A stretch of 64,000 nt of DNA from Parabacteroides chongii. GTDB taxonomy: Bacteria; Bacteroidota; Bacteroidia; Bacteroidales; Tannerellaceae. Positions 27,287-36,478 of this stretch are shown piece by piece. Below the pieces are notes generated by a model. That model worked only from the letters and a program-made list of their open reading frames with translations. It was not told where the DNA came from and ran no database searches. The translations under genes were made by a program, and so were the position numbers. The DNA is taken from contig NZ_CP120849.1 in NCBI RefSeq assembly GCF_029581355.1, forward strand, positions 962,501 through 1,026,500, read 5' to 3'. Position 1 is the first letter of the stretch, and the number at the start of each line of letters is the position of its first letter.

Positions 27287-28465
27287 TCAATTTACCAATT
27301 GAGCAACTACCAATACTTGATTGTCATCTTCCATCAGATCCGGCAAGAGCTCTTTCAGAGAGCCTTTGGCTTCAGCAGGTTTTACTTTCTCCAAAAGGAT
27401 AGCGGCAGAGGCAACGGCAATCATCTTATTTTTCGAAATAAAACGAGGGAAAATGGTACAGCCGCCTTCCATATCATCTGTAAAACCGTCCCATTGAGCT
27501 TTCGGGGAACGGACACGGCAAAGAGCTCCCTTTTCTTTGTCATACCAGGCAAAACGACGTTCATTTTCCTGGGCATACTCGATACCCATTCCATGATTTG
27601 TCTCCAGGATATTGAAGAAGTTGAATTTCTTATCGGCAGCTTTATTGGGAAGGTTGGTTCCCGTATTCGTTTTCTTGTCAACAACGATCACGGCATCATC
27701 TTCACCCGATAATTTTTCATATTGGGAAAGATCCAGTTTATATTCCGGTATCCTTTTTTTACCCTCCAAACGAAAAATCGTCGTCTCTAAAGGATTCTTA
27801 TAATAAGTTTTTCCCTGATGGTCATAAAGAATACCGTAAGTAAAGATAATCCCCGGATAACGAACACCCTGTTCCGGTCTGAAGTGAAAGCTATACAGTT
27901 CCTTTCCTTTGGTGTTATATACGAACAGTTCTTTACCCCTTTTATCCTTCGTATACAAGTATTCATTGGTTACTCCAAACAGGTTACCGGCTTTATCCCT
28001 GTAAGTAGTCATCGATCCCCGTTGTGTATCGATGTCATACAAGTATTTGCCGTCAAAAGAATAAACCAGTACCTTTCCTTTTCTGAAATCAGACATAAAT
28101 ATCTGTTGTGCATCTTCATCATAAACGACAGCCATCACGGACTGCGTATATTCTCCCGGACCTTCTCCTGCCTTTCCTATCTTACGGACGAATTTACCTT
28201 CCGGGGTAAACTGGAACAGATTAACATAATCGCAGACAAACAGATAGTCACCGGCAAAAGTCACATCCATAATATCTTTACCCAACAATGATTCCGCAGT
28301 CGTTTCCAATGGGATGTATTTCACACCGGAGGCCACCTCACTCAATTTTATCTCTTTCTGCTTATTCACTCCATCCGCAAAAGCAATATTCTTTTGTGCC
28401 ATAAGCGGCATATAGAATGCCAATACGAGCAACCAAACACCTGTGATCCTGATACTTTTTCCCAT
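27287..28465 (-). CDS. 6-bladed beta-propeller protein
   Basis: 392 residues with an N-terminal signal peptide (GVWLLVLAFYMPLMA). The sequence KLSEVASGVKYIPLETTAES and the repeat style DYVNLFQFTPEGKFVRKIGKAGEGPGEY mark the Bacteroidales 6-bladed propeller family (NHL-like). These proteins are periplasmic or surface-exposed with unknown ligands. It lies 48 bp after the second TPR gene and 20 bp before the lipoprotein gene, within the BlaI/BlaR1 operon. Confidence 0.87.
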   Translation of the reverse strand: MGKSIRITGVWLLVLAFYMPLMAQKNIAFADGVNKQKEIKLSEVASGVKYIPLETTAESLLGKDIMDVTFAGDYLFVCDYVNLFQFTPEGKFVRKIGKAGEGPGEYTQSVMAVVYDEDAQQIFMSDFRKGKVLVYSFDGKYLYDIDTQRGSMTTYRDKAGNLFGVTNEYLYTKDKRGKELFVYNTKGKELYSFHFRPEQGVRYPGIIFTYGILYDHQGKTYYKNPLETTIFRLEGKKRIPEYKLDLSQYEKLSGEDDAVIVVDKKTNTGTNLPNKAADKKFNFFNILETNHGMGIEYAQENERRFAWYDKEKGALCRVRSPKAQWDGFTDDMEGGCTIFPRFISKNKMIAVASAAILLEKVKPAEAKGSLKELLPDLMEDDNQVLVVAQLVN

Positions 28466-28513
28466 ATTTGTACTGATTTAACGATTAATACTGTATGCTT
28501 TCCGTTCTGCCGT

Positions 28514-30046
28514 TCATTCCAGCTTAACGGCCTTTCCTTCAACGTTAACTTCCTTTGCCGAATCTCTTGCAGCTATTTCTTTCTTATGTTTTTTCTCGTA
28601 ATCCTTCATAGCTGCTTTCATTTGTTCGCGCCGTTTCTTTTCCAATTCGGAAGGTTCGGGTAACTGGTTGATGAGGTTTTGCAGATCCGGCATGGACAAC
28701 CGGCTTTTTTTACCGTCGGGAGCCAGCATGGTCAACTCCGTCATATTCCGGAAGAAAGCCTCTTTGTATAAGTCTTCCAAGAAATAACGGAAGCCGAACA
28801 GGTTCTCTTTCGGTTCCTTTCTCTTCATCAACTCTGTCATGTAAATATATTTGCTGAAAAGCGCTTTCTGTAACCGTTTCTCATCATCGAACATCTCCGA
28901 ATCTCTTAGCCAGTAATGTTTGTTGATTTCATATAACAGGTTCAACTGTGTCGGATCTTTCTTCCAGGCTTCATAATAGACTTTTTCAGCTTCATTGAAT
29001 CGGCCATCCCGCTCCAAAGCGCTTCCCCTGAAAGTAGCCAGCAAATTGACGAAAAACTTCTTCGGTTTCATACATTCTTCCGCCTGGTCGAATAATTCAT
29101 ATGCCCGCTGCCGGTCGTAAGTTTTACCTAATGTACCTCCATAAAGCAAAATCGTTTCCACATCAGTCGAATCGATTGCATAAGCCAGCTCCAAAGGTTC
29201 CACGGCATCCAATGCATGACCGGACATATAGCGGGAAGCACCGGCATATTTTAGATTGATAAAAGAAGAATCTCCTTCCGCCAACAGACTGCTGTAGACA
29301 GTGTCCGCTTTCAGGTATTTTTTCGTCATATACAAAGCCATCCCCTGGCTCTGCCGTATCTGTCGGTTATCGGGGTTATAGTACAAAGCGGTATCGCAGA
29401 CCTGCAATGCTCCTTTCCCATCTCCCTGCCACAGTAACAGGTTGATCAAGGAAGAAGCGACACGGATATTCTCCGGATTGATCTCCATTGCACGGGCATA
29501 TAACTCCAAAGCGATCAGCGTATTCATTCCTCCTTTTTTCATATGGCAATCGGCGAGACCTGCCAGGATGGTAGGATTATCGCTCTCAAACGTAGCCAGC
29601 GTACGATAGTGATCCATCGCCTTCCCGTAATCCCCTAACTGATAATACAGGCGTGCCAGTTGATTGTTCGCATAAAAGTTCAAACTATCCGCTTCCAGTA
29701 CTTTCCCGTAGCAACGCTCCGCCTCCGCTATCTTTCCATAATTAATAGCGGCACGGGCAAGCGCATTCCATGCATCCATATTCGTCGTATCCATCGACAG
29801 GCAATGCTGAAAACAACGATATGCATCTTTATACCGAAACATACCCTCATAAGCCTGCCCGATGGCCGACATAGTTGCATAATTCGAAGAATCTGCCGCC
29901 GTCAGACTATCCGTGCGAGCAAGCACCTCCGGAAACTGTTTTCTGTTTACCAACTCCTGCAAAGAAAGCTCCTGAGACTGTAATGTAAAGACGTAAAAGG
30001 TAAGGATGAATAACATCGTACTCATCATTCTGATCAACTTCTGCAT
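28514..30046 (-). CDS. Secreted TPR-repeat protein, paralogue 2
   Basis: 510 residues with a signal peptide (about 1-24) and at least eight TPR-like helical hairpins (AYRCFQHCLSMDTTNMDAWNALARAA, YGKVLEADSLNFYANNQLARLY, YARAMEINPENIRVASSLIN), then a non-TPR C-terminal segment with a charged coiled-coil (about 465-505, EPSELEKKRREQMKAAMKDY). It is closely related to the upstream gene (shared SLQELVN-KFPEV start, GKTYDR-RAYELFDQAE). Likely a periplasmic or envelope scaffold. Operon gaps are 15 bp upstream and 48 bp downstream. Confidence 0.87.
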   Translation of the reverse strand: MQKLIRMMSTMLFILTFYVFTLQSQELSLQELVNRKQFPEVLARTDSLTAADSSNYATMSAIGQAYEGMFRYKDAYRCFQHCLSMDTTNMDAWNALARAAINYGKIAEAERCYGKVLEADSLNFYANNQLARLYYQLGDYGKAMDHYRTLATFESDNPTILAGLADCHMKKGGMNTLIALELYARAMEINPENIRVASSLINLLLWQGDGKGALQVCDTALYYNPDNRQIRQSQGMALYMTKKYLKADTVYSSLLAEGDSSFINLKYAGASRYMSGHALDAVEPLELAYAIDSTDVETILLYGGTLGKTYDRQRAYELFDQAEECMKPKKFFVNLLATFRGSALERDGRFNEAEKVYYEAWKKDPTQLNLLYEINKHYWLRDSEMFDDEKRLQKALFSKYIYMTELMKRKEPKENLFGFRYFLEDLYKEAFFRNMTELTMLAPDGKKSRLSMPDLQNLINQLPEPSELEKKRREQMKAAMKDYEKKHKKEIAARDSAKEVNVEGKAVKLE

Positions 30047-30061
30047 ATCTGTTCTATTTAA

Positions 30062-31624
30062 TTATTCTGATTTCTTTTCTGTCAGTTTCTGTTCCTCGTG
30101 TAATTTTCCTGCAGCCTTCATGCTCGCTTTAAAAGCTTCAGAGTTCTCGTCGAGAGGCTCCAGCTTAGGATTCGCAGCTTGCTTTCTCTGTTTGAAGTTG
30201 TCCTCCATCTGCTTTTGAAGTTTCTTTTCGAGTTCCGGAGTTTCCGGCAACTGATCGATGACAGACTTCAATTCGTCCACCGCCAACTTACTCCTCTTAC
30301 CGTCGGGAGCGATCATAATCAGCTCATCCTTTTTCTTGAAGAAAGCATCTTCATACATATATTGCAACAAAGGACGATATACATGGAACCCTTTCAGCTT
30401 CTTTCCTGTCAGGATACATTCTTTCAGGAAAGTGACTTTGACAAATAAGGCACGATCACGTTCTTCTTCCGTGTCATAAGTCGGTCCCCAATTTGAGAAC
30501 TTCTGTTCGATACGGAACAACAGATCCAAACGGTCTTTATTCGCCAACCATTCCTTATACAACAACCTTTCAGCTTCCCGCGAACGCCCGTCTTTCCATA
30601 AGGTCTCGGCACGGGAGGTCAACAACAAATTGACCAAAGCCTCATTCGGCTGCATCAACTGTTCAGCCTGGTCGAACAACTGGTAAGCACGTTTACGATC
30701 GTATGTCTTCCCCAAAGCGGCTCCCAACAACAAATTTGTTTCTACATCTGTCGTATCTTTCCGGTAAGCCCATTCCAACAAGTCGATCGCATCCATGGCA
30801 CGTCCCGACAGATAACGCGAAGCACCACCATATTTCAAGGTAAGAAAAGAGGTATCGCCTTCCGCCAACAGATCCTGGTATAAGGTATCGGCTGTGGCAT
30901 ACTGCTTATTCATATAGAACCCCATCGCCTTGCTGCGACGCAGGGACTGATTGCCGGGATTATAAAACAAAGCCGTATCGCAAACAGCCAGACCGTCCAG
31001 TACGTTCGGGCCGCCCAACCGGTACAGACAATTGACCAGCGCACTTGCAAGGCCGGCATTTTCACGGTTCACATTATAGGCTTGATAATAACAGATCGTA
31101 GCTGCCGGTACGGAATTCATCTTCATATAACAATCGGCAATATTCCGGTAGATAACAGGATTTACCTTCGTCGTGTCCTGATCGCGTAAGACGTTGAACT
31201 GCAGGACAGCATTCTCATAATCACCGATCTGCGAATACAGACGCGCCAGTTGATAATTAGCATAAAAGTCCGTACTGTCCGCTTCCAAAACTTTCAGGAA
31301 ACAATCTTTAGCTACCGATGCTTTTCCCAGATTCATCGCCACCCGGGCTACGGAAGTGAAAGCATCTGCGTTCGTCGTATCCATTTGCAGACAATACTGA
31401 TAATACCGGTAAGCCTTATCATACTCCAAGATACCTTCGTAAGCCTGGCCGATAGCCGACATAGTAACATAATCGGCAGAATCTGCCGGAGTAAGGCTAT
31501 CGGCCAGGGCAATCACTTCCGGAAATTTCTTCTTATTCACCAGTTCCTGAAGCGATACACTCTGTGCCTGCCCCATAAGGGACAGGACACTGAGAAGAAG
31601 CAAAACAATATATTTGTGCATCAT
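30062..31624 (-). CDS. Secreted TPR-repeat protein, paralogue 1
   Basis: 520 residues, signal peptide about 1-21 (VLLLLSVLSLMGQA), followed by a TPR array (AYRYYQYCLQMDTTNADAF, FLKVLEADSTDFYANYQLAR, YQAYNVNRENAGLASALVNC) and a lysine/glutamate-rich C-terminal helix. Paralogue of the next gene; together they look like a tandem duplication. It begins 21 bp after the BlaR1-like gene. Both TPR proteins end with the same ELEKK-type helix, suggesting partner binding. Confidence 0.87.
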   Translation of the reverse strand: MMHKYIVLLLLSVLSLMGQAQSVSLQELVNKKKFPEVIALADSLTPADSADYVTMSAIGQAYEGILEYDKAYRYYQYCLQMDTTNADAFTSVARVAMNLGKASVAKDCFLKVLEADSTDFYANYQLARLYSQIGDYENAVLQFNVLRDQDTTKVNPVIYRNIADCYMKMNSVPAATICYYQAYNVNRENAGLASALVNCLYRLGGPNVLDGLAVCDTALFYNPGNQSLRRSKAMGFYMNKQYATADTLYQDLLAEGDTSFLTLKYGGASRYLSGRAMDAIDLLEWAYRKDTTDVETNLLLGAALGKTYDRKRAYQLFDQAEQLMQPNEALVNLLLTSRAETLWKDGRSREAERLLYKEWLANKDRLDLLFRIEQKFSNWGPTYDTEEERDRALFVKVTFLKECILTGKKLKGFHVYRPLLQYMYEDAFFKKKDELIMIAPDGKRSKLAVDELKSVIDQLPETPELEKKLQKQMEDNFKQRKQAANPKLEPLDENSEAFKASMKAAGKLHEEQKLTEKKSE

Positions 31625-31645
31625 CCGCTCGTATGTATTAAATGA

Positions 31646-33661
31646 TTACTGCAATCTGAACGTCACAGGAGTCGTATATTTTACTTTTACAGCCTTTCCG
31701 CGCTGCATGCCCGGAATCCATTTAGGCATCTGACCTATTACACGTAAAGCCTCTTTGTCAAGAGCGGGATCGACCCCCTGGATCACTTCCGCATCACTGA
31801 CACTTCCATCCGGATTGATAATGAATGAACAAACAACACGTCCTTGTATGCCGTTTTGCTGAGCACTCACCGGATACTGTACTGTATTTGCGATAAAACG
31901 AGTGAGAGCTGCATCTCCGCCCGGATACTGCGGCATCTTCTCTACCATTACAAACACCTGATCGGAAACTGTAGTCTCCTTTTGCTCGCCATAACCGACA
32001 ACAACTATTTCATTCTCGGCATCTTTTCCCTGCAACTCTTGTTTTTCTTGCTTGTTTCCTCCGGAATCAGGGGCATCCTTTCCTTGCAAACGGAAAGTGA
32101 CCGGTACGGTATATTTAACAGCCACATCTTGTCCCCGTTGCTTTCCGGGCGTCCATTTCGGCATTGTAGAAAGTACCCTGATAGCTTCTTTATCGAGCGA
32201 CGGATCTACACCACGAATCACTTCTATATCCGTCACCGAACCATCTTTCTCTACAATAAAAGAAGCCGTCACACGTCCCTGGATTCCATTTTCCTGGGCG
32301 ATTACCGGATATTTAACGGTTTTTGCCAGAAATTGCAATAGAGCTTCTTGTCCACCCGGAAACTCCGGCATAACTTCTACTACCGTAAATACCTGGTCCG
32401 TTGATGTTCTAGGCTTAGGAGAGGCAGCAGGAGCAGTTCCCGTAGTCGGTTGCGTTCTTTGTATGCTTCCGTCCGGATACAGCTGTACTTTCAGGTTACC
32501 CAACACATCCTTTACCGCAACCTCTTTCGGTTTCATTCCAGGGAAAGAAAAACTAAGAACGGCATCTTTTGTTGTTTCAAGAGTAAAGTTACCTTTGGTA
32601 TCGGTAATCGTACCGACATTGGTTCCTTTGATTATCACTGACGCACCGATAACCGGTCCGTTAAAATCATCGATTACCTGACCTGTCACTTTCACATTAT
32701 CCCCTTGAGTGATCATCACCTCGGTAGCTTCCTTTACATCGGCAACAGCATCGGCTGCTATTTCCTTTGTAATACGGGCTACTGCCTCGATGTTGCTCAG
32801 CAGCATCAGGAATACTGCCAAAGGAATGAATATCAGGTATTTTGTTCTTCCGATCCCGTGGGATCTCTTTTTGTTCATCATACTAATTCTGTTTTTTAGA
32901 TGTAATACATTAAAACTATTATATAATGTTGCTGCAGCCTGATAATGATGGGCAAGTCCCAGTAGATGGTACTGATAGCTCTTGCAGTCGTATCCGGATT
33001 GGATAACGGTATTGTCTGCCAGATATTCCAGGTTATGGCGCACCTCGCGTTTCAAAAGCCACGCAAAAGGGTTCACCCAACATACGACAGTAATCAGCTC
33101 GCAAATCATCACGTCTATCGAATGCCATTGGAATACATGGGTACATTCGTGTGTAAGTATTTCATCTATCTCTTTCTCCGAATGGCTTTCCGGATGTATG
33201 AATATCATTTGGAAGAACGAAAAGGGTCCGGCGGGTTTATCGAGCCGATAAACCAGGACACCATGAATAAGAGTCCGTTTACTACGGTATGCCAACAGCA
33301 GGATGCTGGTCAACTGCACAAAGAAACGGACTAGTAAAAGGGCCACGACACTCCAGTAAATATACGAACTTGCGGAAAGCATCACGGCTTTCCAGTCTGT
33401 CTTAACGACCGTTTCGGGGGTGATGGTAACTTCCGGCATCATCGCCGAATACATCATGATCACTTCCGTCATTGGTTCCTGTTCTTTCACCCACTCCTGA
33501 ATATTCAGCAACGGATAAAGCAATGCGAGGCCAAAGAAAGCAAGGAGGGAGACCCGACGCAACTTAAAGAACGTGTCCTTGTAAAAGAGCAGACGGTAGA
33601 AGGCATAAAAGAGTACAAAGGCTACATTCACCTTCAAAAAGTAGGCAAATTCCGGTGTCAT
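31646..33661 (-). CDS. BlaR1-like M56 membrane metalloprotease with two TonB C-terminal domains
   Basis: 671 residues. Three to four transmembrane helices in the first 130 residues, then an M56 zinc protease domain with HECTH at 171-175 and a further transmembrane helix at about 272-290. Outside lie a carboxypeptidase-like regulatory beta-sandwich (about 318-390, VKVTGQVIDDFNGPVIGASV) and two TonB_C domains (about 425-525 and 570-671), each with MPxxPGG and a TPVTFRLQ or VPVTFRLQ end. Between them is a VVVGYGEQKE block like SusC linkers. Family knowledge: M56 sensors cleave BlaI repressors. The doubled TonB domain suggests contact with outer-membrane receptors. 22 bp after blaI. Confidence 0.92.
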   Translation of the reverse strand: MTPEFAYFLKVNVAFVLFYAFYRLLFYKDTFFKLRRVSLLAFFGLALLYPLLNIQEWVKEQEPMTEVIMMYSAMMPEVTITPETVVKTDWKAVMLSASSYIYWSVVALLLVRFFVQLTSILLLAYRSKRTLIHGVLVYRLDKPAGPFSFFQMIFIHPESHSEKEIDEILTHECTHVFQWHSIDVMICELITVVCWVNPFAWLLKREVRHNLEYLADNTVIQSGYDCKSYQYHLLGLAHHYQAAATLYNSFNVLHLKNRISMMNKKRSHGIGRTKYLIFIPLAVFLMLLSNIEAVARITKEIAADAVADVKEATEVMITQGDNVKVTGQVIDDFNGPVIGASVIIKGTNVGTITDTKGNFTLETTKDAVLSFSFPGMKPKEVAVKDVLGNLKVQLYPDGSIQRTQPTTGTAPAASPKPRTSTDQVFTVVEVMPEFPGGQEALLQFLAKTVKYPVIAQENGIQGRVTASFIVEKDGSVTDIEVIRGVDPSLDKEAIRVLSTMPKWTPGKQRGQDVAVKYTVPVTFRLQGKDAPDSGGNKQEKQELQGKDAENEIVVVGYGEQKETTVSDQVFVMVEKMPQYPGGDAALTRFIANTVQYPVSAQQNGIQGRVVCSFIINPDGSVSDAEVIQGVDPALDKEALRVIGQMPKWIPGMQRGKAVKVKYTTPVTFRLQ

Positions 33662-33683
33662 GGTAATAAGGTGTTTATAAGGT

Positions 33684-34046
33684 TTATTCTTTTCCTTTTT
33701 CTATCAGATCGATGATATCTTTCAGGTCATCAGCCGAAATCTTCTGATCTTTGGCAAAGAAAGAGACCATTTCCTTGTACGAGTTCTCAAAGTAATTACG
33801 AACTACTCCGCTCATAAAAGTACGTTTGTATTCACTTTCCGGGATCAACGGAGTGTATTCATACGTATTTCCATAACGTTTGTTCTTCACATACTTCTTT
33901 CGTTCCAAATTCTTTACAATAGAAGCAAGCGTTGTATAAGGGGGTTTCGGATCTGCATATTTCGCCAGTATCTCTTTTACGAAACAAGGACCAATCTGCC
34001 AAATCAAGCGCATTACCTCTTCTTCCTGCATTGTCAATTTTTCCAT
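33684..34046 (-). CDS. BlaI/MecI-family transcriptional repressor
   Basis: 120 residues from ATG 34046 (MEKLTMQEEEVMRLIWQIGP); the in-frame ATG at 34103 is rejected because the promoter 34074-34103 lies in that extension. The winged-helix domain covers about 1-75 (VKEILAKYADPKPPYTTLASIVKNLERKKYV), and the C-terminal dimerisation helices contain the usual protease-sensitive region (SGVVRNYFENSYKEMVSFFAK). Such repressors bind dyads in their own promoters and are inactivated by the partner M56 protease. First gene of the operon running to 26688. Confidence 0.94.
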   Translation of the reverse strand: MEKLTMQEEEVMRLIWQIGPCFVKEILAKYADPKPPYTTLASIVKNLERKKYVKNKRYGNTYEYTPLIPESEYKRTFMSGVVRNYFENSYKEMVSFFAKDQKISADDLKDIIDLIEKGKE

Positions 34047-34073
34047 GATTCTTATCAATTTACGATTGTATCG

Positions 34074-34103
34074 CAAATCTACGAATAATTCGTATAATTG
34101 CAA
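34074..34103 (-). promoter_or_regulatory. BlaI operon promoter with embedded operator-like dyad
   Basis: On the minus strand TTG (complement of 34101-34103), a 19-bp spacer and TAGATTTG (complement of 34074-34081) make a full Bacteroidetes promoter. A perfect 7-bp dyad, TACGAAT-A-ATTCGTA at 34080-34094, occupies the spacer and touches the -7 element, the position expected for autorepression by BlaI. Confidence 0.75.
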
Positions 34104-34223
34104 CAGAAAAGGCGTTAATAAGTATTAAATACACTATAATCTCTTTTTTACTCCGAATGACAAAACCTATCTTCCCTGCTTCAGCAAGAATATAAAGTTC
34201 AGTACCCTATTCTACCCATCACT

Positions 34224-34325
34224 GTGGGAATCTTTCCCCATTGGGATGGGGGAAAGAACCCACAAAGAAGGGGAAAACTCCCCACTTAGATGGGGATAAT
34301 TCCCCACAACTATGAAAATAGTGGG
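34224..34325. repeat. Array of alternating GGGG/CCCC blocks (nested hairpins)
   Basis: GGGG or CCCC runs occur at 34236 (C), 34248 (G), 34270 (G), 34280 (C), 34292 (G), 34302 (C) and 34322 (G). They allow several mutually exclusive hairpins, for example GTGGG/CCCAC at 34224-34263 enclosing TCTTTCC/GGAAAGA, and GGGGAAAACTCCCC at 34270-34283. It lies between the 3' end of the small membrane gene and the BlaI promoter; termination is plausible but the repetition exceeds a simple terminator. Confidence 0.7.
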
Positions 34326-34364
34326 GAAAGCGCACACTATGATGAGGGCGCACCTTTTTTTATT

Positions 34365-34577
34365 TTATTTTGTCTCGTTCTCTTCTTTCCACTTTTTCCG
34401 CATCTTCATACGTTTGACCTGCAGATAGCGCAGTAGGAAGATAACGAACAGGGAAACTCCCAGGACCGAAAAATACTGTACCCAATCCGGATCCGGCTGT
34501 TTTCCGGGCCATCCCCATACACACATAACAAACAGGTAGACAAGCAGAACGCCGGTTGTAATATTAATTCTCTTCAT
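34365..34577 (-). CDS. Small two-helix membrane protein
   Basis: 70 residues with two hydrophobic helices (about 7-24, TGVLLVYLFVMCVWGW, and 35-50, YFSVLGVSLFVIFLLRYL) and a strongly basic, then acidic tail (KRMKMRKKWKEENETK). Short proteins of this design are common in Bacteroidales and uncharacterised. It follows the 34633 gene by 55 bp in the same direction. Confidence 0.65.
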   Translation of the reverse strand: MKRINITTGVLLVYLFVMCVWGWPGKQPDPDWVQYFSVLGVSLFVIFLLRYLQVKRMKMRKKWKEENETK

Positions 34578-34632
34578 AACGGATTCTTTTTTTTACTTTT
34601 CAACAGGCAAAGATACAAGATAGTTTATTTTA

Positions 34633-36408
34633 TCATTGGGCCAGAACGCATTTGTGTTGGGCACGATAACCACCAGCTTCAATAATCAGTATATACAAAC
34701 CGCCCCGAAGAGGTAATGATTGCACAGACGAACCTTGCGGTACCGGACAGGAATATACAAGTTGTCCCGTGACATCGACCACTTTCAGTTTCCCGACAGA
34801 CGAAAATCCACTCAGATAGAGCACATTACCTTTTAAAATACTCGTCTCGTTTTCTTTTCTTATTTTTAACAGCTGAGTTTTAACATTTATCGGCTCCGTC
34901 AGTTCAGAACGCAAAGGATAACCGGATTTTAGCAACACTGCCTTTGCGGTAGACGGTTCATTCGTAACAGTCAGTTCAGTTGTGGCACTCGCTTTAACGA
35001 AAAAGGCAGCCAAGGGGGGAAGTTCATAATTGCTGCCTATTGCATAAGGGGCATAGTTCTTTCCATCATATAGATAAATGTTTCCGTCGAGTGCCGGATC
35101 AGGCTGTATCTGAGACAGTTTTAATGAAGCGGGCAAAGGGTTACCACAAAGATACCAACCACTGTTATCATCACCTGCATCCATAGACGAAGCGACATTG
35201 ACAGGAATGGAAACCGCCTTTCCGAAATCCTCAGGTATATTTTCTCCCTCAACGGAAAAGGTTAATGTATTATCAGAAGCTGCCGCATCCAATGCGACTA
35301 AATAACCTTTTCCTCTTTCAAAAACAAGGGGGTTATCTGAAGAAACAGGAATAGAGAAGACCTCCCAGTTTCCTGTCGGTGTTTGAGTAGAGGACCGCTT
35401 ATCACCATTGTACATTTGTACATAGAAGTAATTGCCGTTACCTGTAAATTGCTCATCCTTCAATTGGAAGCGGTTATCGATCTCCTTCAGATAGACATCG
35501 AAAGGGAAAGAGAGGAAATACCATTTAGCTTTTTCGGGGAAAGTATGCTGAAGGCTTACACTCTCTTTTACAGATAGTTTGCCTTGCACTGTCAGTGAGA
35601 AGTCAGTAGCTGTCGGTCGATTGTCAGTGCTATGCAGGAAGAGGTTATTCACGATGAAATGGCCGTTTTCTGTGATAGTCAAGTTACCACCGTTACCTAG
35701 CGATGCAGTTTGGCACTCAATGAAAGAGTTGATAGTTGCTGTTCCGGAGATGAGCGCACAGCGACGACGTAAAGGGGGAAGATTCGACCAACAAATCGCA
35801 TCATTCCAATTTCCTTTTCCTGAGAAGAAAGAATATTCTGGAATTTGACCATGGACAGAAAAACTATTTACCAGATAAACCCCATCTTTAGAGCCAACAG
35901 CGGGCTTTTCAGCATACAACTCAAGAGAAGAAGGAGACCCTTCTATTTGAAAAACTTTATAATTAAACCAATTGTCCTCCTTATCAGGTTTAACCTTCGG
36001 AGCATATAACACTTTTGTCAGCTCCCCTTCTTCTGTTAAATAACGGGCAGATAAATCCGCTCCATCGACCAGCTTGTCACCGGCACAACGAAACCTGATC
36101 ACAACATCTTTATATCCCTCAGTAGAGAAGGAAGTAAAAGAGACAGTTCCACCTAAAGGTATCTGAAGTGTAGTTGTACCATCCGGCAAAACCGTTTCTC
36201 CATTCGTTACATATTCCCAGTTATCTTCGGGATGCTGTCGAAATGTTTGCCGCCTAATCGTATCGACAACCAACGCATTCCCGCTTCCTTTCACGAAATC
36301 ACCCCATGCAGACGGATTAGACACTTGTGCCCGGACAGGCACTAAAATTGCCAGAATGGCTGTTCCGGCAAAGATGCGCCGAAACATACGTAAATGTTTC
36401 TTTTTCAT
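34633..36408 (-). CDS. Secreted protein with type IX-like C-terminal sorting tail
   Basis: 591 residues; signal peptide about 1-27 (IFAGTAILAILVPVRA). The body is beta-rich, with a segment WYFLSFPFDVYLKEI that resembles surface proteins of Bacteroidales, and several GNLTI/TVQGKLSV-type strands. The last 70 residues (GKLKVVDVTGQLVYSC to LRGGLYILIIEAGGYR, then HKCVLAQ) fit the pattern of T9SS Por_Secre_tail or DUF6383-type ends: a strand-turn-strand, a GLYIL motif and a final basic strand. No enzymatic motif was found. A plus-strand view of 36440-36447 gives a minus-strand -7 element (TATATTTG) 32 bp upstream. Confidence 0.8.
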   Translation of the reverse strand: MKKKHLRMFRRIFAGTAILAILVPVRAQVSNPSAWGDFVKGSGNALVVDTIRRQTFRQHPEDNWEYVTNGETVLPDGTTTLQIPLGGTVSFTSFSTEGYKDVVIRFRCAGDKLVDGADLSARYLTEEGELTKVLYAPKVKPDKEDNWFNYKVFQIEGSPSSLELYAEKPAVGSKDGVYLVNSFSVHGQIPEYSFFSGKGNWNDAICWSNLPPLRRRCALISGTATINSFIECQTASLGNGGNLTITENGHFIVNNLFLHSTDNRPTATDFSLTVQGKLSVKESVSLQHTFPEKAKWYFLSFPFDVYLKEIDNRFQLKDEQFTGNGNYFYVQMYNGDKRSSTQTPTGNWEVFSIPVSSDNPLVFERGKGYLVALDAAASDNTLTFSVEGENIPEDFGKAVSIPVNVASSMDAGDDNSGWYLCGNPLPASLKLSQIQPDPALDGNIYLYDGKNYAPYAIGSNYELPPLAAFFVKASATTELTVTNEPSTAKAVLLKSGYPLRSELTEPINVKTQLLKIRKENETSILKGNVLYLSGFSSVGKLKVVDVTGQLVYSCPVPQGSSVQSLPLRGGLYILIIEAGGYRAQHKCVLAQ

Positions 36409-36439
36409 AGCTAAACTATTTTGATCGTTATTATGTTTG

Positions 36440-36474
36440 CAAATATAAAGAAATAATTGAAATGATTATCTTTG
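36440..36474. promoter_or_regulatory. Divergent -7 elements for the 36408 gene and hflX
   Basis: Minus strand: TATATTTG (complement of CAAATATA at 36440-36447). Plus strand: TATCTTTG at 36467-36474, only 4 bp before the hflX ATG, which implies a leaderless or nearly leaderless hflX transcript. No well-spaced TTG was found for either. Confidence 0.5.
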
Positions 36475-36478
36475 CTGC

